DNA from: an uncultured Clostridia bacterium
GTDB taxonomy: Bacteria > Bacillota > Clostridia > TANB77 > CAG-508
DNA length: 64,000 bases
Direction: 5' to 3'
NCBI GenBank assembly: GCA_948739805.1
Contig: CAPYID010000006.1
Location: 1 to 64,000 of the forward strand
Under the pieces are notes generated by a model, which was not told the DNA's origin, ran no database searches, and saw nothing but the letters and a program-made list of their open reading frames with translations. The translations under genes and the position numbers were made by a program. Positions 26,346 through 34,752 of this stretch are shown one piece after another. Position 1 is the stretch's first letter. The number at the start of each line of letters is the position of its first letter.

Positions 26346-27605
26346 TTGGAAAAGTTTGTTATTAATGGTAAAACTAGACTTGAGGGCGAGGTTATTATTA
26401 ATGGTGCTAAAAATGCTGCTGTTGCTATTTTACCTGCTACTTTGTTGGTTAATGGCATTTGTACTATTGAAAACTTGCCTAATATTAGTGATATAAATAT
26501 ATATTGTGATATTTTGAGGACTTTAGGTGTTAAAATTACTAAAACTGCTCCTAATACTGTGGTGGTTGATACTCGTGATGTTAATTATATTGATGCTCCT
26601 TTAGATATGACTAGCAAGTTTAGGGCTTCTTATTATTTAATTGGTGCTCTTCTTGGTAGATGCAAAAGAGCGGTTGTTGGTATGCCTGGTGGCTGTAAAC
26701 TTGGAGCTCGTCCGATCGACCAACATGCTAAGGCTTTTGAGTGTCTTGGTGCTAAGGTTGATATTGGTCAGGGTAAGATTGTTGCTACTACTGATGGGCT
26801 TGTTGGAAATTCTATTTACCTAGATATTGTTTCTGTTGGCGCTACTATTAATGCCATTCTTGCTTCTGTTTTGGCTGAAGGTACTACTACTATTGAGAAT
26901 GTAGCTAAAGAGCCTCATATTGTTGATGTTGCTAATTTTTTGAACACTATGGGTGCTGATATTCATGGTGCTGGTACTGATATTATTAAAATTAATGGTG
27001 TTAAGGAGCTTCATGGTGGTACATATTCTATTGTTCCTGACCAAATTGAGGCTGGTACTTTTATGTTGGCTGCTGTTGCTACTAGAGGTGATATTACTAT
27101 AAAGAATTGTATTACTAAGCATTTGGATGTCTTGTCTGCTAAGATTGAGGAAATGGGTGCTCATGTTGAGGAGATTAGTGGTGATACTCTTAGGGTTTGG
27201 TGTGATAAAAAACCTAAGTGTGTAAATATTAAGACTCTTCCTTACCCTGGTTTTCCTACAGATTTACAGTCTCAAATGGGTATTGTTTTGGCTACTGCTG
27301 ATGGGACTAGCATTGTGACTGAAAGTATTTGGGAGTCTCGTTTTCAATATACTGCTGAGCTTAATAAAATGGGAGCTAAGATTAATGCTCAAGGTAATGT
27401 TGCTTTTTTTGATGGTGTTCCTGAGTTATATGGTAGACCAGTTTCGGCTTCTGATTTAAGGGCTGGTGCTGCTCTTATTATTGCAGGTATTGCGGCTAAT
27501 GGTGTGACTGAGGTTTCTAATATTGAGTATATTGATCGTGGTTATGAGAATATTGAAGATAAGTTTAAGGCACTTGGTGCTGATATTAAGAGAGTGACGG
27601 AGTAA
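26346..27605 (+). CDS. murA: UDP-N-acetylglucosamine 1-carboxyvinyltransferase
   Basis: 419 residues from TTG 26346 behind AAGGAGGG. EPSP-synthase-like fold with Lys-Asn in NGAKNAAVAILPA and the catalytic cysteine Cys117 in MPGGCKLGARPID, the fosfomycin target. Other conserved blocks: YPGFPTDLQSQM and DLRAGAALIIAG. First committed step of peptidoglycan synthesis. Followed two bases later by walJ, so the two are one operon. The plus-strand, T-ending codon pattern is typical of plus genes here. Confidence 0.96.
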   Translation: MEKFVINGKTRLEGEVIINGAKNAAVAILPATLLVNGICTIENLPNISDINIYCDILRTLGVKITKTAPNTVVVDTRDVNYIDAPLDMTSKFRASYYLIGALLGRCKRAVVGMPGGCKLGARPIDQHAKAFECLGAKVDIGQGKIVATTDGLVGNSIYLDIVSVGATINAILASVLAEGTTTIENVAKEPHIVDVANFLNTMGADIHGAGTDIIKINGVKELHGGTYSIVPDQIEAGTFMLAAVATRGDITIKNCITKHLDVLSAKIEEMGAHVEEISGDTLRVWCDKKPKCVNIKTLPYPGFPTDLQSQMGIVLATADGTSIVTESIWESRFQYTAELNKMGAKINAQGNVAFFDGVPELYGRPVSASDLRAGAALIIAGIAANGVTEVSNIEYIDRGYENIEDKFKALGADIKRVTE

Positions 27606-27607
27606 TT

Positions 27608-28399
27608 ATGTTAAAGTTTTGTAGCTTATATAGTGGTAGTACTGGTAATAGTTTATTTGCTCAAAATAATAATACTAAGATTTTGATTGATGCTGGTGTT
27701 AGTGCTAAGAAGATTATATCGGGGTTGGATTCTATTGATGTTAACCCTAATGAGATAGATGCAATTTTGATAACCCATGAACATTCTGACCATGTTCAGA
27801 GTGTTGGAACATTTTCAAAGAAATTTGATATCCCTGTTTATGCAAATTCTAAGACTTGGAGTAAAATTCCTAAAGAGGTTCAAAAGATTGATAAGAAAAA
27901 TATACATATATTTAATTCTTGTGAGGATTTTGTTATTGGAGATTTAGTTATTCATCCTTTTAGAACTCCTCATGATGCTATTGAGTCTTGTGGATTTAAT
28001 ATTAGTGATGGTAATACTAAGATTAGTATTGCAACTGATTTAGGTCATGTGACTCCTGAGATTAAGAGTTGTTTGATGGGAAGCAAATTTGCTTTGTTAG
28101 AGTCTAATTATGAGCCTGAGGTTTTGAGAATTTGCTCATATCCTAGTTTACTTAAAAGTAGAATTGCGGGTCCTAATGGTCATCTTTCTAATAATATGGC
28201 AGGTCAGCTTATTTCTGATTTGATTGAGAGTGGTTTGGCTACTGTTATACTTGGTCATTTGAGTAAAGAGAGTAATTTCCCTGAGATGGCTTATGAGACT
28301 GTTTTAACTGAATTAGAGAATAGAAAGTTTAAAAGAGGAACTATAGATTTGTCTGTGGCTAGTCGCTTTGAACCTAGCAAATTAATTGAAATTGGATAA
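27608..28399 (+). CDS. WalJ/YycJ-type metallo-beta-lactamase-fold hydrolase
   Basis: 263 residues. SLYSGSTGNSLF start, metal site THEHSDHVQSV, later THPHDA-like site RTPHDAIESCG, and DLGHVTPEI. This is the YycJ/WalJ branch (single-domain MBL proteins thought to act on DNA ends and linked to the WalRK operon). Here it follows murA instead of walRK. ATG is two bases after the murA stop, with GACGGAG as ribosome site inside murA. Confidence 0.88.
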   Translation: MLKFCSLYSGSTGNSLFAQNNNTKILIDAGVSAKKIISGLDSIDVNPNEIDAILITHEHSDHVQSVGTFSKKFDIPVYANSKTWSKIPKEVQKIDKKNIHIFNSCEDFVIGDLVIHPFRTPHDAIESCGFNISDGNTKISIATDLGHVTPEIKSCLMGSKFALLESNYEPEVLRICSYPSLLKSRIAGPNGHLSNNMAGQLISDLIESGLATVILGHLSKESNFPEMAYETVLTELENRKFKRGTIDLSVASRFEPSKLIEIG

Positions 28400-28429
28400 T
28401 ATGCCCTTTATAATAAATTTAAAAACTAT

Positions 28430-28458
28430 TTGACTTTATCTAAAAACCTGTGTATAAT
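28430..28458 (+). promoter_or_regulatory. Near-consensus promoter of antisense RNA 2
   Basis: TTGACT (28430), 17 bp, TATAAT (28453), with TGTG before the -10. The same layout as promoter 1 at 25328. Confidence 0.85.
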
Positions 28459-28464
28459 ATAGAT

Positions 28465-28549
28465 AGAAAATGAGAAACACAGAAATGTGTTGCCGATGAA
28501 ATGATAAAATAACCATTCAACCTAGCAAAAGCAGAATGGTTATTTTTTA
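28465..28549 (+). ncRNA. Putative type I antitoxin RNA 2
   Basis: About 85 nt, ending at a strong hairpin (AATAACCATTC/GAATGGTTATT) plus T6. Carries ATGTGTTGCC like RNA 1, and an AACACA/TGTGTT mini-stem at 28476-28492. It converges on the 38-codon hydrophobic ORF and overlaps its stop codon by about three bases. No ORF. Confidence 0.7.
28507..28548. terminator. Shared terminator of RNA 2 and toxin mRNA 2
   Basis: 13-bp stem with a 14-base loop, T tract on the plus side and ATTTTATC on the minus side, so it can stop transcripts from both directions. Confidence 0.8.
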
Positions 28550-28663
28550 TTGCCTATGTAGTAAGAAACAGATGATGATTAACAAGGCAAAATTTATGAT
28601 AGTTATTCCTACTAATTCGTAGAAAAGTAGTTTGATAATTACTAATAATGCTGTTTCTACCAT
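28547..28663 (-). CDS. Small hydrophobic type I toxin-like peptide 2 (38 aa)
   Basis: ATG 28661-28663, five bases after GGAGGTGG. Peptide: MVETALLVIIKLLFYELVG, then ITIINFALLIIICFLLHRQ; a single long hydrophobic helix with charged ends. It matches peptide 1 over T-x-I-N-x-A-L-L-x-x-I. In the leader, ACCTCCA (minus strand; complement at 28704-28710) can pair with the TGGAGGT of the ribosome site (28671-28677), so translation is probably blocked in the full-length mRNA, as in other type I toxins. Convergent antisense RNA 2 ends in its stop codon. Confidence 0.72.
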   Translation of the reverse strand: MVETALLVIIKLLFYELVGITIINFALLIIICFLLHRQ

Positions 28664-28670
28664 ATCAACC

Positions 28671-28710
28671 ACCTCCATATATCAATCTCACAACATAAAG
28701 TCGTGGAGGT
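28671..28710 (-). promoter_or_regulatory. Ribosome-site-sequestering hairpin in toxin mRNA 2 leader
   Basis: Seven-base arms ACCTCCA/TGGAGGT separated by 26 bases. One arm contains the Shine-Dalgarno sequence of the 38-codon ORF. Confidence 0.65.
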
Positions 28711-28774
28711 TTATGTATAAGCTAAGAAGTTAAAAGGTGGCAACACACTCTGCTTATCTCATTTTCTATTTTAT

Positions 28775-28803
28775 AATATATAACATAATTTACGAAAAAA
28801 CAA
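28775..28803 (-). promoter_or_regulatory. Promoter of toxin mRNA 2
   Basis: Minus strand TTGTTT, 17 bp, TATATT. The transcript would begin ATAGAAAATGAG, similar to the 5' end of antisense RNA 2. Confidence 0.7.
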
Positions 28804-28856
28804 GCGAACAAAACAAATATTTGAATTTAATATATCAAAATGTGCATAAAGTATAA

Positions 28857-28906
28857 ACCTACTGCAAATAATAATTTATATTATTATTTAAAGTAGGTGT
28901 TTTTTT
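28857..28906 (+). promoter_or_regulatory. Terminator-like hairpin abutting the start codon of the Rieske flavoprotein gene
   Basis: ACCTACT (28857-28863) pairs with AGTAGGT (28892-28898), extended by AAATAATAAT/ATTATTATTT, then seven T, then ATG at 28907. The only ribosome site (AGGTG) lies in the 3' arm. Either attenuation or structure-controlled translation is possible. Confidence 0.6.
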
Positions 28907-30406
28907 ATGAATTCTATTTGGATTGATTCTGTTCCAAAGATTTTGGATAAGTCAAATGCTCTTAATTCTGATATTTCTTGTGATGTAACTATTGTTGGTG
29001 GTGGTCTTACTGGTCTTACTTCTGCTTATTATTTGAGTAAGAAGGGTTTGAAAGTAGTTGTTTTGGAGAAGGATAATTTGATGTTTAGAACAAGTGGTAA
29101 TACTACTGCTAAGATTACTGCTCAACATGATTTGTTTTATAAATATTTGATTGATACTTTTGGTGCTGAGACTGCAAAACAGTATTTGAGTTGCAATTTG
29201 GAAGCTATTGATAATATTAAGCATATTATTGATGATGAGATAATTAGTTGTGATTTTGAGTATCAAAGTTCTTATGTTTTTACTAAGTCTAATTCTTATG
29301 TTCAGGATATTAAGGATGAGGTTAAGGCTACTCATATGTTGGGCTTTGATTCAAAATTAGTGAATAATATCCCTCTTCCTACAAATAATGTCCTTTGTGC
29401 TATTGAGTTCCCTAATCAAGCTCAGTTTCATCCTAGAAAATATGCTTATGGTTTGTGTAATTCTATTTTGAATAATCAGGGGCTAATTTTTGAGAATTCT
29501 AAGGTTACTGATATTCAAAAGATTAAAGATGTTTATTCTACTAAGGTTGGAGATTTTTCTGTTGAATCAAAGTATGTTATTTTGGCTACTCGTTATCCTT
29601 TTATTAATGCTCCTGGTTTCTATTTTTTAAAGATGTATCAAGCCTTATCTTATTGTGCTTCTTTTGAAGTTCCTGATAATCTTTTTTCTGGTATGTATAT
29701 TAATGCTGAACAGCCTACCCTCTCTGCTAGAATTGTTAAGGATAATGGTAAAGATATTTTATTACTTTCTGGTTGTAGCCATAAGGTAGGTAAACCTTCT
29801 GGTGTTGCAGATCCTTATTCTACTTTGTCTACTTTTGCACGTTCTATATATTCAGATTGTAAGATGATTTCTAGATGGGTAACTGAGGATAGTGTTTCTT
29901 TAGATAAATTACCTTATATTGGGCAATTTTCTTCTCTTATGCCTAATATGTATATTGCTACTGGCTTTAAGAAATGGGGTATGACTTTTTCTAATGTTGC
30001 TTCTAATATTTTGGTTGATAAGATATTGGGTAATGATAATGATTATTCTAATATTTTTGATTCTACTAGATTACACCCTATTCAGAATAAAGAGGAAATG
30101 GGTAATATGATTAAAGAGGCGACTTCTTCTATTGTTATTAAAAAGTTTACTATTCCTAATGATACTATTCAGAGTTTAGCTCTTAATGAGGGTAAAATTA
30201 TTGAGTTTGAGGGTTCTAAGGTTGGTGTTTATAAGAATAATGATGGTGAAATTTTTAAGGTAAAGCCTGTGTGTACTCATTTGGGCTGTGAATTATCTTG
30301 GAATCCTGTTAATAAGACTTGGGATTGCCCTTGCCATGGTTCTAGATTTAATTATGATGGCAAATTATTGTATGGTCCTGCTTTACATGATTTGGAGGTT
30401 TTATAA
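28907..30406 (+). CDS. FAD-dependent oxidoreductase with C-terminal Rieske [2Fe-2S] domain
   Basis: 499 residues. DAO-type FAD domain: TIVGGGLTGLTSAYYLSKKG (as VGGGLTGLTSAYYLS) near residue 28, ISRWVTEDSVSLDKLPYIG and YIATGFKKWGMTFS near the FAD-ring contacts. The C-terminal Rieske domain (about 410-499) has CTHLGC and CPCHGSRF, giving two Cys and two His ligands. Such fusions are found in Firmicutes and are thought to pass electrons to or from an amine-type substrate; the substrate is unknown. Its only visible ribosome site is within a hairpin next to the ATG. Confidence 0.88.
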   Translation: MNSIWIDSVPKILDKSNALNSDISCDVTIVGGGLTGLTSAYYLSKKGLKVVVLEKDNLMFRTSGNTTAKITAQHDLFYKYLIDTFGAETAKQYLSCNLEAIDNIKHIIDDEIISCDFEYQSSYVFTKSNSYVQDIKDEVKATHMLGFDSKLVNNIPLPTNNVLCAIEFPNQAQFHPRKYAYGLCNSILNNQGLIFENSKVTDIQKIKDVYSTKVGDFSVESKYVILATRYPFINAPGFYFLKMYQALSYCASFEVPDNLFSGMYINAEQPTLSARIVKDNGKDILLLSGCSHKVGKPSGVADPYSTLSTFARSIYSDCKMISRWVTEDSVSLDKLPYIGQFSSLMPNMYIATGFKKWGMTFSNVASNILVDKILGNDNDYSNIFDSTRLHPIQNKEEMGNMIKEATSSIVIKKFTIPNDTIQSLALNEGKIIEFEGSKVGVYKNNDGEIFKVKPVCTHLGCELSWNPVNKTWDCPCHGSRFNYDGKLLYGPALHDLEVL

Positions 30407-30460
30407 TAACGAAATCCCCCTTAAATAGGGAGATTCATTTGTTTTAACACCTTGTTCGTA

Positions 30461-30862
30461 TTAATTAGGCACTACTTCGTAAATGTCTCCTGTAAAAAAG
30501 GCTGGAGCGCTTACTATATTAATTTCTCCAGGTATATCTTCTACCTGTTGTGCACAAAAATCCTGTACATGGCACAAAAGTTTCCTTAATTCTGCTTCTG
30601 CACCTCTTGGCACTTCAACGGATGATTTTGTTAAAATTTCCCCTTCAATGGAAACTTCCAATGTGCAAGTACAATATTTGCCCATTGGTTTTTGTTGTGC
30701 GCATACCCACAGTAACTGATTGAATTCCTGTGCAATTGTTTTAAGTTCGTTCTGATTTTCAATTGCATTGTTAAATTCATCTTCCATTGTTGAATTAATT
30801 TTTGTACCAGCATTAACTTTTTCTCCACGCCAGTTTTCTGCCTTTACAATACAATAACACAT
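30461..30862 (-). CDS. Orphan protein of unknown function, unusual base composition
   Basis: 133 residues from ATG 30862 behind GAAAGGAAAG. Four or more cysteines: MCYCIV start, WVCAQQKPMGKYCTC, LCHVQDFCAQQ. The middle (GEILTKSSVEVPRGAEAEL) looks beta-stranded. Higher GC and mixed third positions set it apart from its neighbours. Two palindromes precede it (30882-30920). It has the look of an acquired single-gene cassette. No family recognised. Confidence 0.6.
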   Translation of the reverse strand: MCYCIVKAENWRGEKVNAGTKINSTMEDEFNNAIENQNELKTIAQEFNQLLWVCAQQKPMGKYCTCTLEVSIEGEILTKSSVEVPRGAEAELRKLLCHVQDFCAQQVEDIPGEINIVSAPAFFTGDIYEVVPN

Positions 30863-30881
30863 GATGTTCTCTTTCCTTTCT

Positions 30882-30920
30882 ACTCACTATAGTGAGTTAT
30901 AGACTCCTTAAATGGAGTCT
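30882..30920. promoter_or_regulatory. Two palindromes upstream of the 133-aa orphan
   Basis: ACTCACTATAGTGAGT (30882-30897) is a perfect 16-bp palindrome; AGACTCC/GGAGTCT (30901-30920) is a hairpin. They lie 20-58 bases before the ATG in the leader. Possible operators or RNA structures. The remaining 30921-31183 is AT-rich with nothing recognisable. Confidence 0.5.
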
Positions 30921-31183
30921 TATACATAATTTTCTGTTACATTTATATTATACTATATTTTTATCTTCTTTTCAATAAATTCACATAGATTTTACAAAGT
31001 CCAAAATTCCATATTTTTCCTTTGCCCATGCCATATTGAGCGTTTTGACTTTTCATGACTTTTTGTTACATTTGTACTGAATTTTTTATGTGAATTTTGG
31101 GTGTTTTTTGTGTAAACATTTTTTTCCTATTATAAATTTATTATATTTGCGAAATATATTAATATAGACTTTTTAAGGAGGAT

Positions 31184-32452
31184 TTATATCTCTAGAAGAT
31201 AAGCACTAGCTGGGTTTACTGTGAATTTTGGTGTATATATTACCCAATCTGTTACATCCTGAATTGTATACCAGTCTTCATGACCTTCATGTATATCTTT
31301 TACATCATATGGTTCTTGTAATAGTTTTGCTTTGAATTTTTCACCTTCGAATTCCATTAGTTCAAACCATATGTGTTCAAAGTTGTTGTCTCCTCCTACT
31401 GGAAGCCCTATTTTTATAATTATCTTGTTTTCTTCATTTTTTGATTGCTCTTTTACAAATTTAAATCTTTCCATTGCTAGTGCTTTCATTTTTGCTGTTT
31501 CTTGGTTACTTATAAAGAATATCGGATTGTCTCCCCATAATTTGTTGAATTCAGATACTTTTGTGAGTTTTTCTTGCTTTTCATCTTGCTCATTTTTATA
31601 TATGAATATTATACTTGTTTTACTGTTGTGTCCATCTTTTCTGTCTTCAATGTTTCCTAAGTTTAAGTTTTTATATTCATTTATCCCTTTTGTCCATGGT
31701 AAGTAAGTGACTACTACTGGTTGCCTATTTGATAATAGTCCAATGTATGCACTATTTTTGTATTCTTCTTTTTTTTCTATTAAATAGCTTGCAAATGTCG
31801 CTATTAGATTATAGTGATTATTATAGTTTTCTTTGTCTGATTTTAAAATTTCTAGTTCTGTAATTCCACATCTACAAAGCCCATGTGTGTGTAACCATAC
31901 TTCCCCATTTTCATGTGATACAGCTTGAACTACATATAGGTCGTTTGCACTTGGTCTTACTTTTGATTGTGCTGTCATTTTTGCCCATGTTGCTGGTATC
32001 ATTTTTTCAGCACTTTCGTCCATTATTCCTATCATATTGGGTACCATTGCTACTGCAAGTTTTATTTGAAGATGATATGATTTTATTGAGTCTTTATTGA
32101 ATTTCATACATATTGTTAATGCATTTTTCGCATTTTTCAATTTTTCTGCTTCTTCGTCCGAAAAATAATAATGTTTATTTATATACATTTCTGGTATAGA
32201 AATTTCTGATGGATAAAATATTATTTCATATTCTTCATTTTCATATGTTAATTTAACTTTTCCTGGTTCGTCTTCTTTTAATTCATTTTTTTCTTTTATT
32301 TTTACATTTTCTATTTGTGCTATTCTTTCAAATATTCCTGCTGGTATTTCTTTTGTCATTTCTTCTGGCACTACTAACATGTATGATTCTTCTTCCCAAT
32401 AGTTTAATGGAGCCTCTTTTAATTCTTCTTTCTTCTCTTTTTTAAATAACAT
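31184..32452 (-). CDS. DUF4026/DUF2314-type protein
   Basis: 422 residues from ATG 32452 after AAAGGAG. The N-terminal two thirds resemble DUF4026: ESYMLVVPEEM, VAMVPNMIGIMDESAEKMIP, SANDLYVVQAVSHENG and WLHTHGLCRCG. The last ~100 residues resemble DUF2314/YegJ: FEHIWFELMEFEGEKFKAKL and DWYTIQDVTDWVIYTP. No signal peptide or membrane segment. Families are uncharacterised; the HTHG-L-CRCG motif might bind metal. Transcribed alone. Confidence 0.75.
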   Translation of the reverse strand: MLFKKEKKEELKEAPLNYWEEESYMLVVPEEMTKEIPAGIFERIAQIENVKIKEKNELKEDEPGKVKLTYENEEYEIIFYPSEISIPEMYINKHYYFSDEEAEKLKNAKNALTICMKFNKDSIKSYHLQIKLAVAMVPNMIGIMDESAEKMIPATWAKMTAQSKVRPSANDLYVVQAVSHENGEVWLHTHGLCRCGITELEILKSDKENYNNHYNLIATFASYLIEKKEEYKNSAYIGLLSNRQPVVVTYLPWTKGINEYKNLNLGNIEDRKDGHNSKTSIIFIYKNEQDEKQEKLTKVSEFNKLWGDNPIFFISNQETAKMKALAMERFKFVKEQSKNEENKIIIKIGLPVGGDNNFEHIWFELMEFEGEKFKAKLLQEPYDVKDIHEGHEDWYTIQDVTDWVIYTPKFTVNPASAYLLEI

Positions 32453-32620
32453 TTTTATCTCTCCTTTTTATATTTATTACTATTGCAATTTTTTATATGC
32501 TTTTAAGGCTTTTGGTACTTTATTTTTATTTTCTTTATTAATCCTTAAATTTACACTTTATGCCTTTTGCAATCTATATTAAAAAGGAACAAGAAAATAA
32601 AATCCCTCGCTCCTTCTTTT

Positions 32621-32696
32621 TGGTGGGCAATCGGGGGGTCGAACCCCGGACCTTCTGATTAAGAGTCAGCTGCTCTACCAACTGAGCTAATCACCC
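32621..32696 (-). tRNA. tRNA-Lys (anticodon CUU)
   Basis: 76 nt with encoded CCA. Acceptor GGGTGAT pairs with ATTGCCC (wobble), D arm AGCTCAGTTGGTAGAGC, anticodon arm CTGA-CTCTTAA-TCAG, T arm GGGGTTCGACCCCC. Confidence 0.95.
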
Positions 32697-32879
32697 ATAT
32701 TTCTATTTGTGAATATATTTTACTATGTTACTTAAATACATTATTTCTATTAACTTAATTATTATAACATACCTTTTTATTTCTTGCAAGGATATTTTAA
32801 TTTTTTCATTCTACTTAATTGACATTTAGCCTTATTTTTACATTTATACCATTTTTTATAATTATGCCTACTTATATGT

Positions 32880-33078
32880 TTACTCCCAGAAAAATACTTC
32901 TGACACTTTTGCATCTAACGCTTTTGCTATACTTTTCATTACTTCTATTGATGGATTATTTCTTGTGCCTTTTTCTAAATGACATATATATCCGTGCTGA
33001 TATTCCTGTTTTCATTGATAGCTCACTTAATGTAATCCCTTTACTTATTCTATATTCTTTTATTCTATTTTCATTCAT
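32880..33078 (-). pseudogene. Frameshifted small XRE-family regulator
   Basis: From ATG 33078 the frame reads NENRIKEYRISKGITLSEL, then MKTGISARIYMSF to a stop. In the next frame the expected continuation appears: GYICHLEKGTRNNPSIEVM (two parts, GYICHLEKGTRNN and PSIEVMKSIAKALD), then VSEVFFWE and a stop at 32880. One extra base near GCACGG explains this. The rebuilt protein would be a ~65-residue helix-turn-helix repressor. It is divergent from the intact XRE gene at 33297. Confidence 0.8.
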
Positions 33079-33234
33079 TTCTATCACTCCTTTTATGACA
33101 ATAAAATATTATCATATTACTTGTTGACAAGTCAATACTTTTATGATATTTTTAAATAAAAAAATAGTATTTTTTTATTTAATGGAGCTTTTTTCATAAA
33201 AATGTGATTTTTTGTAAAATTTTGCATTTACTGC

Positions 33235-33263
33235 TAGACAAATGATGTTTTATTGTGTATAAT
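33235..33263 (+). promoter_or_regulatory. Promoter of the XRE–S24-like regulator
   Basis: TAGACA, 17 bp, TATAAT, with TGTG before the -10. It argues against a start codon upstream of 33270. Confidence 0.75.
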
Positions 33264-33296
33264 AATACTATATTTTTAAGAAAGAGGTTGAAGATT

Positions 33297-33872
33297 ATGA
33301 TTGGAGGTATGCTTGCGAAAGCTAGAAAAGCTAAAGGAATGACTAAGACGGAACTTGCTAGACTCACAGATATTAACATTGGACATTTAACTCATATTGA
33401 GAAGGGAGAAAGAAATCCAAGCCATAAAGCCTTAAAAAATATTTGTAAGGCTCTTGATATCCCATATCAACAATTAATGTATACATATGATAAAACTATT
33501 AATGAGGAACAAGAAAGCTATAATGTTGTTAAACATATTTCATATGATAAAATACTTGCTGTTAATAGCATTGACAGTTTTATTGATTGCCCATCAGATT
33601 TACCTAGTGCTGCTATTGCTCTTAAGATGCCTGATGATTCAATGAATAAGTCGTTTGAAAAAGGTTCATATATTTTTATAGAGTTTAACTCACCTTTAAA
33701 TAGTAAAGATTACGGTTTATTTAATTATAATGACCAAATTCTTATTAGAAGATTTTATGATAAGAGAGGTAAAATTACTTTAAAGGCTGAAAATCCAGAG
33801 TGTAAAGATATCCAAGTATCTAATACTGATAGTTTTTATATTATTGGAAAAGTGTTAATAAAGAAAAAATAA
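33297..33872 (+). CDS. XRE-family regulator with degenerate S24/LexA-like C-terminal domain
   Basis: 191 residues from ATG 33297 (AAAGAGG nine bases upstream; earlier starts lie inside the promoter). HTH at about 5-60: ARKAKGMTKTELARLTDINIGHLTHIEKG (as MTKTELARL and HLTHIEKGERNPS). The C-terminal half aligns with S24 peptidase/LexA folds: KMPDDSMNKSF holds the serine position, but the lysine position reads ILIRRFYD (Arg), so self-cleavage is probably lost. Such proteins control prophage or stress operons; no prophage is seen here. Own promoter and terminator. Confidence 0.82.
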   Translation: MIGGMLAKARKAKGMTKTELARLTDINIGHLTHIEKGERNPSHKALKNICKALDIPYQQLMYTYDKTINEEQESYNVVKHISYDKILAVNSIDSFIDCPSDLPSAAIALKMPDDSMNKSFEKGSYIFIEFNSPLNSKDYGLFNYNDQILIRRFYDKRGKITLKAENPECKDIQVSNTDSFYIIGKVLIKKK

Positions 33873-33887
33873 TTATAATTTATATAT

Positions 33888-33915
33888 ACGGCGGATTTGT
33901 TTCCGCCGTTTTTTT
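33888..33915. terminator. Terminator between XRE regulator and comEA
   Basis: ACGGCGG/CCGCCGT stem, then T7. It serves convergent genes. Confidence 0.9.
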
Positions 33916-34564
33916 ATTGTACACATATGTAGTCTTTTATGCTTTCATATTTTAAGTTTCCTATTCCTGATACATTTTTTATTTCTTCTATTGTTTTAAA
34001 TCTACCGTTTTCTTTTCTGTATTCTATTATTTTTTCCGCTGTACTTTCTCCTACTCCTGATAGACTTAATAGTTCATTAAGTGTTGCTGTATTTATGTTT
34101 ATTTTTCCTGTTGTCCCTTCTTCTGTTCCATTATATACGATTACTGCTTCTCCTGTTTTCGCATCTATTCCTATTTCTGCATCTATGTCTGAGGTTTTTG
34201 GTATGTATATTTTTTGCCCATCTTGTACTGTGTATGCTAGGTTTACTTTTTTTAGGTTAACTTCACTTGTTAAGCCTCCAGCCGCTTCAATTGCATCTAT
34301 TATTCGTGAGCCTTCTTTTAGTCTTACTATTCCCTCGTTTTCTACTGCTCCTGTGATGTGTATTATTATTTCTTTTGGTGTTTCTTCCTCCTTTTCTTCA
34401 TTTTTGTCGTTTTCTTCTTCTTTTGTTTCGCTTTCTGCAATTTCGTTTATTGCTGAGTAATCATAGTTATTTGCTTTTGTTGTCATATAGTATATGAAAA
34501 TTCCTACAACTATTACTCCTGCTATTATAATTACTGTCTTTTGCTTTGTCGATAACATTTCCAT
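33914..34564 (-). CDS. comEA: ComEA-type DNA-binding competence protein
   Basis: 216 residues. Membrane anchor at about 10-29, Glu-rich linker, SLBB domain (IIIHITGAVENEGIVRL, shown as HITGAVENEGIV; GQKIYIPK), then two helix-hairpin-helix motifs: INTATLNELLSLSGVGESTAEKII (LLSLSGVGESTA) and IKNVSGIGNLKYESI. ComEA binds incoming DNA at the cell surface. No comEB/comEC follows in this window; the gene is alone. AAGGAGACGCT precedes ATG 34564. Confidence 0.92.
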   Translation of the reverse strand: MEMLSTKQKTVIIIAGVIVVGIFIYYMTTKANNYDYSAINEIAESETKEEENDKNEEKEEETPKEIIIHITGAVENEGIVRLKEGSRIIDAIEAAGGLTSEVNLKKVNLAYTVQDGQKIYIPKTSDIDAEIGIDAKTGEAVIVYNGTEEGTTGKININTATLNELLSLSGVGESTAEKIIEYRKENGRFKTIEEIKNVSGIGNLKYESIKDYICVQ

Positions 34565-34752
34565 AGCGTCTCCTTTCGATTTTATTTAATTGTTTTTGGG
34601 GATTTTACCTTCAGATTAAATAAGGCTTTTGAAATTTTAAATTTGTTCTTGATTTTAATTTATCTATATTTTAACATATTCTTGTTTTTTTTCAATAGAT
34701 ATTTTGATTTTTTTACTTTTTGTGTCCTGTTTTTATTTTGTGCTGTTTTTTT

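Noticed and set aside
32621..33915. Prophage or integrative element at tRNA-Lys
   Set aside because: No integrase, no structural phage genes and no duplicated tRNA end; only regulator remnants.
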